A stretch of DNA of 64,000 bases, from contig NZ_JACHJI010000001.1 of assembly GCF_014203535.1 (NCBI RefSeq), forward strand, positions 372,001 to 436,000, in the 5' to 3' direction. The notes under the pieces are model-generated. The model searched no databases, was not told the DNA's origin, and saw only the letters and a list, made by a program, of their open reading frames with translations. Of the stretch, positions 10,593 through 18,320 are shown piece by piece (within the stretch, counting starts at the first letter, position 1; each line of letters begins with the position of its first letter). The position numbers and the translations under genes are program-made. Origin of the DNA: Streptomyces griseomycini (GTDB lineage: Bacteria > Actinomycetota > Actinomycetes > Streptomycetales > Streptomycetaceae).

Positions 10593-11471
10593 GTGAAGAG
10601 TCACCCGTCCGGCCCCGCCCGCAACCCCGTCGGAAGCCACGTCCCCGTGGCCGGGGGCCTGCACTCCGTCGGCCTGTCCTACGCCCGTGACCTGCGCGCC
10701 GAGGCCGTGCAGGTCTTCGTCGCCAACCCGCGCGGCTGGGCCACACCGGCCGGCAACCCGAAGCAGGACGAGGCGTTCCGCGCGGCCTGCGCGGCCGGGT
10801 CGATCCCGGCCTACGTGCACGCCCCCTACCTGATCAACTTCGGGTCCCACACCGGGGCGACCGTCGAGCGGTCCGTCGAGTCGCTGCGGCACTCCCTGCG
10901 GCGCGGCCGGGAGATCGGCGCGCTGGGCGTGGTGGTGCACACCGGCAGCGCGACCGGCGGGCGGGAGCGGCCGGTGGCGCTGCGGCAGGTGCGGGAGCAC
11001 ATGCTGCCGCTGCTCGACGAGCTCACCCGGGACGACGACCCGTTCCTGCTGCTGGAGTCGACGGCGGGCCAGGGCGCCTCGCTCTGCTCGCGGACCTGGG
11101 ACTTCGGGCCGTACTTCGAGGCGCTGGACGCCCATCCGAAGCTGGGCGTCTGCCTGGACACCTGCCACGTCTTCGCGGCGGGCCACGACCTGGCCGGGCC
11201 CGGCGGGATGCGTCAGACGCTGGACCTGCTGGTGGACACGGTCGGTGAGGGACGGCTGAAGCTGATCCACGCCAACGACTCCAAGGACGTGGTCGGAGCG
11301 CACAAGGACCGGCACGCGAACATCGGGGCCGGTCACATCGGCGAGGACCCGTTCCGGGCGCTGATGGCCCACCCCGCGACGGAGGGCGTACCGCTGGTCA
11401 TCGAGACCCCGGGCGGCAAGGAGGGGCACGCGGCGGACGTGGAGCGGCTGAAGAAGCTCCGGGACTCCTGA
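10593..11471 (+). CDS. nfo: Deoxyribonuclease IV (AP endonuclease)
   Basis: A 292-residue endonuclease IV TIM barrel that cleaves DNA at abasic sites in base-excision repair. The trinuclear zinc ligands sit in recognisable motifs: VHAPYLIN, VVVHTGS, LLLESTAGQG, GVCLDTCHVFAAGHD, LIHANDSKD and DRHANIGAGHIG. It starts with GTG 50 bases after the kinase stop in the same direction and may be read from the kinase transcript. Its length is typical of the family. Confidence 0.93.
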   Translation: MKSHPSGPARNPVGSHVPVAGGLHSVGLSYARDLRAEAVQVFVANPRGWATPAGNPKQDEAFRAACAAGSIPAYVHAPYLINFGSHTGATVERSVESLRHSLRRGREIGALGVVVHTGSATGGRERPVALRQVREHMLPLLDELTRDDDPFLLLESTAGQGASLCSRTWDFGPYFEALDAHPKLGVCLDTCHVFAAGHDLAGPGGMRQTLDLLVDTVGEGRLKLIHANDSKDVVGAHKDRHANIGAGHIGEDPFRALMAHPATEGVPLVIETPGGKEGHAADVERLKKLRDS

Positions 11472-11492
11472 GGCGTCGGTGCGCCGCCGGGG

Positions 11493-12140
11493 TCAGAGCT
11501 CGGGGCCGTCCCCCGGCTCCTCCTGGTAGGAGTAGCGCTGCTCCCTCCAGGGGTCGCCGACGTTGTGGTAGCCGCGCTCCTCCCAGAAGCCCCGGCGGTC
11601 GGCGGTCATGTACTCGATGCCGCGGACCCACTTGGGTCCCTTCCAGGCGTACAGGTGGGGGACGATCAGGCGCAGCGGGAAGCCGTGCTCGGCGGTCAGC
11701 AGCTCGCCGTCCTTGTGGGTGGCGAACAGGGTGCGCTCGGAGGCGAAGTCGGCCAGCCGGAGGTTGGAGCTGAACCCGTACTCCGCCCACACCATCACAT
11801 GGGTGACGTCGGGCGCGGGCGGGGCGATCTCCAGGACGGTCCGGGCCGGGACGCCGCCCCATTCGGCGCCGACCATGCTGAACTTCGTGACGCAGTGCAG
11901 ATCGGCCACCACGGTGACGTACGGCAGGGCCGTGAACTCCTCGTGGTTCCAGCCGTGCTTCTCGCCGTCGGCGGTGGCGCCGAAGACCCGGAACTCCCAG
12001 CGCTCGGGCCGGAACTTGGGGACCGGCCCGTAGTGCGTGACCGGCCAGCCCCGTTGCAGTCGCTGTCCCGGCGGGAGCTCGAACCGCGCCGCTCCCCCTG
12101 ATGCGCGCTCCCCCGATTCGCGTTCCGCCGGCTGACCCAT
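11493..12140 (-). CDS. Cytosolic sulphite-oxidase-family molybdopterin oxidoreductase
   Basis: A 215-residue protein with the SUOX molybdopterin-binding fold. The single Cys in LHCVTKFSMVGAEWGGV is in the position of the molybdenum ligand, and FPLRLIVPHLYAWKGPKWV is the conserved cofactor-binding stretch. No Tat signal is present, so it is probably cytosolic, unlike YedY/MsrP. I chose ATG 12138-12140 because AGGA lies seven bases upstream; an in-frame start at 12200 has no such site. The substrate is unknown. It converges on the nfo gene with a 21-base gap. Confidence 0.85.
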   Translation of the reverse strand: MGQPAERESGERASGGAARFELPPGQRLQRGWPVTHYGPVPKFRPERWEFRVFGATADGEKHGWNHEEFTALPYVTVVADLHCVTKFSMVGAEWGGVPARTVLEIAPPAPDVTHVMVWAEYGFSSNLRLADFASERTLFATHKDGELLTAEHGFPLRLIVPHLYAWKGPKWVRGIEYMTADRRGFWEERGYHNVGDPWREQRYSYQEEPGDGPEL

Positions 12141-12218
12141 GCCTCCATCCTGACAGACCCGGGGCAATGCCTCCGAACGGGCCCCGACAGAGTCGGACAA
12201 TCAGTGACACGACGGGCT

Positions 12219-12252
12219 AAGTGTGGACTTACTTACTAAGTGAAGACTTACT
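12219..12252. promoter_or_regulatory. Tandem operator-like repeats upstream of bacterioferritin
   Basis: AAGTGTGGACTTACT (12219-12233) and AAGTGAAGACTTACT (12238-12252) match at 13 of 15 positions and lie 19 bp apart, close to two helical turns. Each unit contains the inverted arms AAGT and ACTT four bases apart. The block is an AT-rich island in GC-rich DNA, 71 bases before the bfr start. It does not match the DmdR/IdeR iron box. The binding protein is unknown. Confidence 0.55.
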
Positions 12253-12322
12253 GGACGATCTTCTCCGCCGGTGCAATCATGCGGCGCAACCCGCCATTTT
12301 CCGCGCGGAAGGAACCCACGCG

Positions 12323-12841
12323 ATGCAGAGCGACCCCGAGGTCATCGAATTCCTGAACGAGCAGTTGACCGCCGAGCTCACGGCGATCAACCAGTACTTC
12401 CTGCACTCGAAGCTGCAGGACCACAAGGGCTGGACGAAACTCGCCCGGTACACGCGCGCCGAGTCCTTCGACGAGATGCGGCACGCCGAGTTGCTCACCG
12501 ACCGCATCCTGCTGCTCGACGGCCTGCCGAACTACCAGCGGCTGTTCCACGTGCGGGTGGGGCAGACGGTGACCGAGATGTTCCAGGCCGACCGGGAGAT
12601 CGAGCTCGAGGCGATCGACCGGCTGCGCCGCGGGGTGGACGTCATGCGCACCAAGGGCGACATCACGTCGGCCAACGTCTTCGAGGCGATCCTGGCCGAC
12701 GAGGAGCACCACATCGACTACCTGGACACCCAGCTGGACCTGATCGAGAAGCTGGGCGAGTCGCTGTACCTGTCGACGGTCGTCGAGCAGTCCCAGCCCG
12801 ACCCGTCGGGTCCGGGGACGGGCGGGTTCTCGACGCACTAG
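12323..12841 (+). CDS. bfr: Bacterioferritin
   Basis: A 172-residue haem ferritin that stores iron in a 24-subunit cage. The ferroxidase ligands are all present (Glu18, Glu51, His54, and the Glu/His pair in ADEEHH), and Met52 is the haem ligand. ATG 12323-12325 is chosen because GGAA lies upstream and the sequence then aligns with the family from residue 1. It converges on the ferredoxin gene bfd, its probable partner for iron release. The promoter region carries tandem repeats at 12219-12252. Confidence 0.95.
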   Translation: MQSDPEVIEFLNEQLTAELTAINQYFLHSKLQDHKGWTKLARYTRAESFDEMRHAELLTDRILLLDGLPNYQRLFHVRVGQTVTEMFQADREIELEAIDRLRRGVDVMRTKGDITSANVFEAILADEEHHIDYLDTQLDLIEKLGESLYLSTVVEQSQPDPSGPGTGGFSTH

Positions 12842-12877
12842 GCGTGACCCTCGGGGTACCCCCGCCGGGGGCGGGCG

Positions 12878-13105
12878 CTAGGCCGCTTCGGGCAGCTTCG
12901 CTGTGAGCGGCTGCTCCCCCTGGTCGATCAGCTGGCGACGAGGGCAGGCGCCGCGGCCGAGCAGCGCCTGGATGCGCCGCACGCAGCCGCCGCAGTCGGT
13001 GCCGGCCTTGCAGGCGGAGGCGATCTGCCGGGGCGTGCACGCGCCGGCCTCCGCGTGACTCCTCACCTGTTCCTCGGTCACACCGAAGCAGCTGCAGACG
13101 AACAC
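12878..13105 (-). CDS. bfd: Bacterioferritin-associated ferredoxin (2Fe-2S)
   Basis: A small BFD-type protein whose four cysteines, in FVCSCFGV and TDCGGCVRR, bind a [2Fe-2S] cluster. It reduces the ferric core of bacterioferritin so that iron can leave. GGGAGG at 13114-13119 lies eight bases before the GTG at 13103-13105, so I start there; another in-frame GTG at 13112-13114 (protein beginning NRVFVC) overlaps that site and cannot be excluded. An iron box precedes it, so it should be induced when iron is scarce. Confidence 0.88.
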   Translation of the reverse strand: MFVCSCFGVTEEQVRSHAEAGACTPRQIASACKAGTDCGGCVRRIQALLGRGACPRRQLIDQGEQPLTAKLPEAA

Positions 13106-13172
13106 GCGGTTCACCTCCCGAGCGGGGTCCATGGTCGTGCCGTACCGACTGACCGGAGGCCCGACTGATCGG

Positions 13173-13191
13173 TGAGGCAAACCTAACCTTA
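13173..13191 (-). promoter_or_regulatory. Iron box (DmdR1/IdeR type) upstream of bfd
   Basis: On the minus strand the site reads TAAGGTTAGGTTTGCCTCA. It matches the 19-bp actinobacterial iron box TTAGGTTAGGCTAACCTAA at 14 positions. It lies about 70 bases upstream of bfd. Iron-loaded DmdR1 would repress bfd here. Confidence 0.75.
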
Positions 13192-13216
13192 CCCGGCGCT
13201 CAGAGGCCGCAAAAGT

Positions 13217-13256
13217 GGGGTGGGGCGCGGATCCCGTGTGATCCGCGCCCCACCCC
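13217..13256 (-). terminator. Terminator downstream of the DAHP synthase gene
   Basis: A perfect 16-bp stem (13217-13232 with 13241-13256) and an eight-base loop lie just beyond the aroH stop. On the minus strand the stem is followed by CACTTTTG, a short T-run. It also lies between aroH and the bfd promoter. Confidence 0.8.
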
Positions 13257-13283
13257 TGCCGGTGCCGTCACCGGCACCGTCGG

Positions 13284-14636
13284 TCACTGGTCGCGGTACA
13301 TCTCGGCGACGAGGAACGCCAGGTCGAGGGACTGGCTGCGGTTGAGCCGCGGGTCGCAGGCCGTCTCGTAGCGCTGGTGCAGGTCGTCGACGAAGATCTC
13401 GTCGCCGCCGCCCACGCACTCGGTGACGTCGTCACCGGTGAGCTCCACGTGGATGCCGCCCGGGTGGGTGCCGAGCGCCTTGTGGACCTCGAAGAAGCCC
13501 TTGACCTCGTCGAGCACGTCGTCGAAGCGGCGGGTCTTGTGGCCGGAGGCCGCCTCGAAGGTGTTGCCGTGCATCGGGTCGGTCACCCAGGCCACGGTGG
13601 CTCCCGAGGCGGTGACCTTCTCGACCAGCTCGGGGAGCTTGTCCCGGATCTTGTCGGCGCCCATGCGGACGATGAAGGTCAGCCGGCCCGGCTCGCGCTC
13701 CGGGTCCAGGCGCTCGATGTACTGCAGCGCCTCCTCGGCCGTCGTCGTCGGGCCGAGCTTGATGCCGATCGGGTTGCGGATCCTCGAGGCGAACTCGATG
13801 TGCGCGTGGTCCAGCTGGCGGGTGCGCTCGCCGATCCACACCATGTGCGCGGAGACGTCGTACAGCCGGCCGGTGCGCGAGTCCACGCGGGTGAGGGCCG
13901 ACTCGTAGTCGAGCAGCAGCGCCTCGTGCGAGGAGTAGAACTCGACCGTCTTGAACTCCTCCGGGTCCGCGCCGCACGCCCGCATGAAGTGCAGCGCGTT
14001 GTCGATCTCCCGGGCGAGCTGCTCGTAGCGCTGGCCGGAGGGGGACGACTTCACGAAGTCCTGGTTCCAGGCGTGCACCTGGCGCAGGTCGGCGTAGCCG
14101 CCGGTGGTGAAGGCGCGCACCAGGTTCAGCGTGGAGGCGGAGGCGTGGTACATCCGCTTCAGCCGCTCGGGGTCCGGGACGCGGGCCTCTTCGGTGAAGT
14201 CGAAGCCGTTGACGGAGTCGCCGCGGTAGGTCGGCAGCGTCACCCCGTCGCGGGTCTCGGTCGGCTTGGAGCGCGGCTTGGAGTACTGGCCGGCGATCCG
14301 GCCCACCTTCACCACGGGCACGGAGGCGGCGTACGTCAGCACGGCGCCCATCTGGAGCAGGGTCTTGAGCTTGTTGCGGATGTGGTCGGCGGACACCGCG
14401 TCGAAGGCCTCGGCGCAGTCGCCGCCCTGGAGGAGGAACGCCTCTCCCTTGGCGACGGCCGCCATCCGGGCGCGCAGCTGGTCGCACTCGCCCGCGAAGA
14501 CGAGCGGCGGATACGACTCGAGGTCCGCGATCACTGCGCGCAGAGCCTCGGCGTCGGGGTACTCGGGCTGCTGCGCCGCGGGCAGGTTTCGCCAGGTGTT
14601 GCCAGCGCTCGCGCTGGTCTTAGCGTTCACGGTCAC
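13284..14636 (-). CDS. aroH: Class II DAHP synthase
   Basis: A 450-residue type II 3-deoxy-D-arabino-heptulosonate-7-phosphate synthase, the first step of the shikimate pathway. Conserved stretches include the N-terminal WRNLPAAQQPEYPD, QGGDCAEAF, the phosphoenolpyruvate-binding WIGERTRQLDHAHIEF and DPMHGNT. The GTG start at 14634-14636 overlaps the stop of the upstream SRPBCC gene (GTGA), so translation is coupled. A TAGTGT hexamer seven bases upstream also allows a leaderless start. The trpEG block next door uses chorismate made through this enzyme. Confidence 0.93.
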   Translation of the reverse strand: MTVNAKTSASAGNTWRNLPAAQQPEYPDAEALRAVIADLESYPPLVFAGECDQLRARMAAVAKGEAFLLQGGDCAEAFDAVSADHIRNKLKTLLQMGAVLTYAASVPVVKVGRIAGQYSKPRSKPTETRDGVTLPTYRGDSVNGFDFTEEARVPDPERLKRMYHASASTLNLVRAFTTGGYADLRQVHAWNQDFVKSSPSGQRYEQLAREIDNALHFMRACGADPEEFKTVEFYSSHEALLLDYESALTRVDSRTGRLYDVSAHMVWIGERTRQLDHAHIEFASRIRNPIGIKLGPTTTAEEALQYIERLDPEREPGRLTFIVRMGADKIRDKLPELVEKVTASGATVAWVTDPMHGNTFEAASGHKTRRFDDVLDEVKGFFEVHKALGTHPGGIHVELTGDDVTECVGGGDEIFVDDLHQRYETACDPRLNRSQSLDLAFLVAEMYRDQ

Positions 14637-15574
14637 GACATCAACACTACGGGGTCGGAACCGGCGTCCACCCCGTCGCTCACCAAGTGAGACGCGTGCC
14701 GCTCCCCCGCACGGAGCGCCGCGAGGGCGAGGCGGCGGTGGGCGCGGCGGAGCAGCAGACGGGCGGCGACGGGGTGGGCGCGGCGCACCAGCGCCCAGTG
14801 GAGGCGTCCCCACCGGTCGTGCGGCCGGACCCTCGAACTCATCGTCACCCGCCGGGCCGACTCGTCCACCAGGACCGACACCCGGTAGGTCAGGTGCTTT
14901 CCGTCCTCGCCGTACAGGCCCTCGGCCCCGTCGTACTCGACGACGGACGGGTCGCCGGGCAGGACGTTCCAGGCCTCCGGGTCGGCCGGCATGCCGGGAC
15001 GCCACTCCACGGCGAAGGCGTCCTGGTGGTCGGCGACGGGCAGCGCCGCGTGCAGCAGCCCGGCGGCCTCGGGCACGTCGGTCGCGGCCGGGCGGTCCCA
15101 GGTGAGCCGCTGGACCAGGCGCACGTACCGGCCGCGGCGGGCGGGGCGGGCGGTGGCGCCGGTGAGGGCCAGCTCGGCGTTGTCGAGCAGCTCCTCCACG
15201 ACCGTGCCGTGCACCGCGCGGACGGCCAGCAGCCAGGCCAGGCGCTCCGTGCCGCGCTGGTCCTGCTCCAGGACGTGGCGCAGCAGGCAGCGGCCGGGGC
15301 CGAGCGGTTCGACCGAGAGTTCGTGGAAGCCGTTGCCGGGCGGGTCGAAGGCGAAGCGGACCCGGCGGCCGGGCTCGTACTCCGCGACCGTGTAGCGGAC
15401 CGGTCCGTGCCCGCCGGCGGCGCCGACCGCCAGGGGCCGGTCGAAGCGGACCGGGGCCCAGGCGGGGCTCGGGAAGAGCGGGTCGTCCGCCCCGGCGATG
15501 CGGTCCAGGAGGGCGCCGGCGCGGTCGGCCGGCGCGGGGAGCGTACGGATGTGGACGTTGCGTACCGTGCCCAT
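14633..15574 (-). CDS. SRPBCC / DUF2867-type protein, coupled to aroH
   Basis: A 313-residue protein in two halves. The N-terminal half resembles an SRPBCC (START-like) ligand pocket, and the C-terminal half ends in a DUF2867-like stretch (VTMSSRVRPHDRWGRLHWALV). The ligand is unknown. GGAGGT lies six bases before ATG 15572-15574. The gene overlaps aroH by four bases at its 3' end and diverges from the TetR gene across a twin palindrome, so its expression, and perhaps aroH with it, should answer to that regulator. Confidence 0.8.
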   Translation of the reverse strand: MGTVRNVHIRTLPAPADRAGALLDRIAGADDPLFPSPAWAPVRFDRPLAVGAAGGHGPVRYTVAEYEPGRRVRFAFDPPGNGFHELSVEPLGPGRCLLRHVLEQDQRGTERLAWLLAVRAVHGTVVEELLDNAELALTGATARPARRGRYVRLVQRLTWDRPAATDVPEAAGLLHAALPVADHQDAFAVEWRPGMPADPEAWNVLPGDPSVVEYDGAEGLYGEDGKHLTYRVSVLVDESARRVTMSSRVRPHDRWGRLHWALVRRAHPVAARLLLRRAHRRLALAALRAGERHASHLVSDGVDAGSDPVVLMS

Positions 15575-15584
15575 CGGAGCACCT

Positions 15585-15624
15585 CCATACGGTGGCGTAT
15601 GGTAAACCGTACGGTACCGTATGG
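15585..15624. promoter_or_regulatory. Twin TetR operators between tetR and the DUF2867 gene
   Basis: CCATACGGTGGCGTATGG (15585-15602) and CCGTACGGTACCGTATGG (15607-15624) are near-perfect palindromes matching at 15 of 18 positions. Their centres lie 22 bp apart, two helical turns. They cover the whole gap between the divergent genes and touch the tetR start, so binding would repress both directions. Confidence 0.75.
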
Positions 15625-15626
15625 TC

Positions 15627-16238
15627 ATGGTGCAACGTTCCGGGGACGACCCCCCTCCCCCGCGCCCGAAGTCCGGCAGGCCCCGGCTGAGCGCCCGGGA
15701 CTGGGCGGACGCCGCGCTCGCCGCGATGCGCGAGGGCGGGCTCGCGGCCGTCGCCGTGGAGCCGCTGGCCGCCCGGCTCGGCACCACCAAGGGGAGCTTC
15801 TACTGGCACTTCACGGGCCGGGACGCGCTGATCGAGGCGGCGCTGGAGCGCTGGGCGGAGACCGAGACCGAGACGCCCATCGCCGACCTGGAGGAGGAGA
15901 CCGGTTCCGATCCCGAGCTGCGGCTGCGGCGGCTGTTCGCCGAGGCGGTGCGGTCGGCCGCCGAGGACCCGCTGGAGGTCGCGCTGCTGGCCACCGCCGA
16001 CGACCCGCGCGTCGCGGCCGTGCTCGAACGGGTCACGGAACGCCGGATCGCCTACGTGGCACGCCAGTTCGAGCTGGCCGGCTTCCCCGGGCCCGAGGCG
16101 CGGCGGCGCGGGCTGCTCGCGTACAGCGTCTACCTGGGCCACACCCAGCTCGGCCACGCCGTCCCGGCCTCGCTGCCCGGGGGCGCGGAACTGGACCACT
16201 ATCTGGACCGGGCCCTCGATCTGCTGCTGATGCGCTAG
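15627..16238 (+). CDS. TetR-family transcriptional regulator
   Basis: A TetR repressor of about 203 residues. The DNA-binding helix-turn-helix spans about residues 20-65 (LAARLGTTKGSFYWHFTGRDALIEAALERW). The remainder is a helical ligand domain. Two in-frame ATGs exist at 15621 and 15627; I chose the second because the first lies inside the second operator palindrome. It probably represses itself and the divergent SRPBCC-aroH pair. Its stop codon overlaps the -10 hexamer of the trp leader promoter. Confidence 0.88.
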   Translation: MVQRSGDDPPPPRPKSGRPRLSARDWADAALAAMREGGLAAVAVEPLAARLGTTKGSFYWHFTGRDALIEAALERWAETETETPIADLEEETGSDPELRLRRLFAEAVRSAAEDPLEVALLATADDPRVAAVLERVTERRIAYVARQFELAGFPGPEARRRGLLAYSVYLGHTQLGHAVPASLPGGAELDHYLDRALDLLLMR

Positions 16239-16241
16239 GGT
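16236..16241 (+). promoter_or_regulatory. -10 element of the trpL-trpEG transcript
   Basis: TAGGGT at 16236-16241 is followed by exactly seven bases and the ATG of trpL at 16249. The transcript would therefore start at or next to the A of the start codon, making trpL leaderless. The hexamer shares its first three bases with the tetR stop codon TAG. No clear -35 hexamer is visible. Confidence 0.6.
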
Positions 16242-16248
16242 CGGGGGC

Positions 16249-16305
16249 ATGTTCGCGCACTCGACCCAGAACTGGTGGTGGACCGCTTCTCCGGCGGCCC
16301 ACTGA
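16249..16305 (+). CDS. trpL: trp leader peptide
   Basis: An 18-residue peptide, MFAHSTQNWWWTASPAAH, with three consecutive Trp codons at 16273-16281. It is the sensing element of a classical transcription attenuator: ribosomes stall on the Trp codons when charged tRNA-Trp is low. A trp attenuator has been described before an anthranilate synthase gene in S. venezuelae. A perfect terminator follows at 16329, and the trpEG gene begins at 16422. Confidence 0.93.
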   Translation: MFAHSTQNWWWTASPAAH

Positions 16306-16363
16306 CTGCGCGTACGCACAGACTCCGCGAAGGCCGCCCGAGGGGCGGCCTTCGGTGTTTCCG
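16293..16363 (+). terminator. trp attenuator: antiterminator and terminator hairpins
   Basis: The terminator is a perfect 11-bp stem, GAAGGCCGCCC (16329-16339) with GGGCGGCCTTC (16343-16353), a GAG loop and a trailing GGTGTTT. The leader sequence GGCGGCC at 16293-16299 (the Ala-Ala codons of trpL) can instead pair with GGCCGCC at 16332-16338 and prevent the terminator. A ribosome stalled on the Trp codons leaves 16293-16299 free, giving readthrough. A ribosome at the stop codon covers it, giving termination. Confidence 0.88.
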
Positions 16364-16421
16364 GGGCCGTTCCTCCCCGCTCGTCCGTGACGAGCGTCCG
16401 TGACGAAAAGAGGAACGTCCC

Positions 16422-18320
16422 ATGGACCTGGCACAGCTCCCCCACGACGACCGCCCCTTCGCCCTGCTGCGCCGCCGCACGCCGGGTCGCCCCAGCGACG
16501 ACGGCGCCGTGGTCGAGCTGCTGATCGGCCCGGTCACCACCCGCGAGCGCCTGGCCGAGCTGCCCGACTCGTGCCTGGCGCTCGTCCCCTTCCGGCAGAT
16601 CCGCGAGCGCGGCTTCGACGTCCGCGACGACGGCACCCCGCTGCTGGTGCTGACCCCCGAGGAGCGGTACGAGATCCCGCTCGCGGACGCCCTGTCCCGG
16701 CTGCCGTCGCACGCCGTGCGGGTGGAGGGCGGCGGTTTCGACGTGGCCGACGAGGAGTACGGCGAGATCGTCGGCCGCGTGCTGCGGGAGGAGATCGGGC
16801 GGGGCGAGGGCGCCAACTTCGTGATCCGGCGGACGTACGAGGGCGAGATCCCCGGCTTCGGGCGGGCCGACGCCCTCGCCCTCTTCCGGCGGCTCCTCGA
16901 GGGCGAGCGGGGCGCGTACTGGACGTTCGTGGTCCACACCGGGGACAGGACGCTGGTCGGGGCGAGCCCCGAGGTGCACGTGCGGGCGTCCGGCGGGACG
17001 GTCGTGATGAACCCGATCAGCGGGACCTACCGCTATCCCGCCGGCGGGCCGACCCCCGAGCACCTGCTGGACTTCCTCGCCGACGGCAAGGAGATCGAGG
17101 AGCTGTCGATGGTCGTCGACGAGGAGCTCAAGATGATGTGCACCGTCGGCGACATGGGCGGGGTCGTGGTCGGCCCCCGGCTGAAGGAGATGGCGCACCT
17201 CGCGCACACCGAGTACGAGCTGCGCGGCCGGTCCTCGCTGGACGTGCGGGAGGTGCTGAAGGAGACCATGTTCGCCGCCACCGTCACCGGGTCGCCGGTG
17301 CAGAACGCCTGCCGGGTGATCGAGCGGCACGAGGTCGGCGGGCGGCGCTACTACGCGGGCGCCCTCGCCCTCCTCGGCCGCGACGAGGGCGGCGCCCAGA
17401 CGCTGGACTCCCCCATCCTCATCCGCACCGCCGACATCGACGCGTCCGGGCGGCTGCGGGTGCCGGTCGGGGCCACGCTGGTGCGCGGCTCGGACCCGGC
17501 GGGCGAGGTCGCGGAGACCCACGCCAAGGCGGCCGGGGTGCTGGCCGCGCTGGGGGTGCGCCCGGGACGGCCGCGCGCGGGGTCCGCACGGCCGAAGCTG
17601 GCCGACGACCCCCGGGTGCGGGCGGCGCTGGACGGGCGCCGGGCCGCGCTGGCGCCGTTCTGGCTGCGGATGCAGGAGCGGTCCGACGCCCTCACGGGCC
17701 ACGCCCTGGTGGTCGACGGGGAGGACACCTTCACCGCGATGCTGGCGCACGTGCTGCGCGCGAGCGGGCTGGAGGTGACGGTGCGGCGGTACGACGAGCC
17801 GGGACTGCGGGAGACGGTGCTCGGGCACGAGGGGCCGCTGGTGCTGGGCCCCGGCCCGGGCGACCCGTCCGACACGGCCGACCCGAAGATGCGGTTCCTG
17901 CGCGCGCTGACCGCCGAGGTCGTCGGGGAGAACCGGCACGGCGTCCTCGGCGTCTGCCTCGGCCACGAGCTGATCGCGGCCGAGCTGGGGCTGGAGATCG
18001 TGCGGAAGGAGGTGCCGTACCAGGGGGCGCAGACGGAGATCGACCTGTTCGGGAGGCCGGAGACGGTCGGCTTCTACAACAGCTTCGTGGCGCACTGCGA
18101 CGACGAGGCCGCGGCCGAACTGGCCGCGCACGGCGTCGAGGTGAGCCGCGCGGCGAGCGGCGAGGTGCACGCGCTGCGCGGGCCCGGCTTCGCCGGGGTC
18201 CAGTTCCACCCGGAGTCGGTGCTGACCCTGAACGGCGCGGCGGTCGTCCGGGAGCTGGTGGGTCAGCTGCGGGGCGTGCGGGGCACCAGCACGTTCTCCG
18301 AGCGGCGGCCGGCGGTGTAG
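16422..18320 (+). CDS. trpEG: Anthranilate synthase, fused TrpE-TrpG (PhzE-like order)
   Basis: A 632-residue fusion. The N-terminal chorismate-binding domain (to about residue 390) contains VVMNPISGTYRYP and the late PILIRTADI/RVPVGATLVRGSDP motif. A linker leads to a class I glutamine amidotransferase with Cys512 in LGVCLGHE and His596/Glu598 in FHPES. It converts chorismate and glutamine to anthranilate; PhzE homologues instead make an amino-deoxyisochorismate intermediate, but control by a trp attenuator favours anthranilate. The 3' end overlaps the convergent D-lactate dehydrogenase gene by 58 bases. Confidence 0.9.
   Translation: MDLAQLPHDDRPFALLRRRTPGRPSDDGAVVELLIGPVTTRERLAELPDSCLALVPFRQIRERGFDVRDDGTPLLVLTPEERYEIPLADALSRLPSHAVRVEGGGFDVADEEYGEIVGRVLREEIGRGEGANFVIRRTYEGEIPGFGRADALALFRRLLEGERGAYWTFVVHTGDRTLVGASPEVHVRASGGTVVMNPISGTYRYPAGGPTPEHLLDFLADGKEIEELSMVVDEELKMMCTVGDMGGVVVGPRLKEMAHLAHTEYELRGRSSLDVREVLKETMFAATVTGSPVQNACRVIERHEVGGRRYYAGALALLGRDEGGAQTLDSPILIRTADIDASGRLRVPVGATLVRGSDPAGEVAETHAKAAGVLAALGVRPGRPRAGSARPKLADDPRVRAALDGRRAALAPFWLRMQERSDALTGHALVVDGEDTFTAMLAHVLRASGLEVTVRRYDEPGLRETVLGHEGPLVLGPGPGDPSDTADPKMRFLRALTAEVVGENRHGVLGVCLGHELIAAELGLEIVRKEVPYQGAQTEIDLFGRPETVGFYNSFVAHCDDEAAAELAAHGVEVSRAASGEVHALRGPGFAGVQFHPESVLTLNGAAVVRELVGQLRGVRGTSTFSERRPAV

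Noticed and set aside
12219..12252. BldD or FurA site before bfr
   Set aside because: AGTGA and ACTT pieces are reminiscent, but the spacing and right half do not fit either consensus.
16422..18320. Phenazine or other secondary-metabolite cluster, because of the PhzE-like domain order
   Set aside because: No other phenazine genes are present, and the trpL attenuator points to tryptophan supply.
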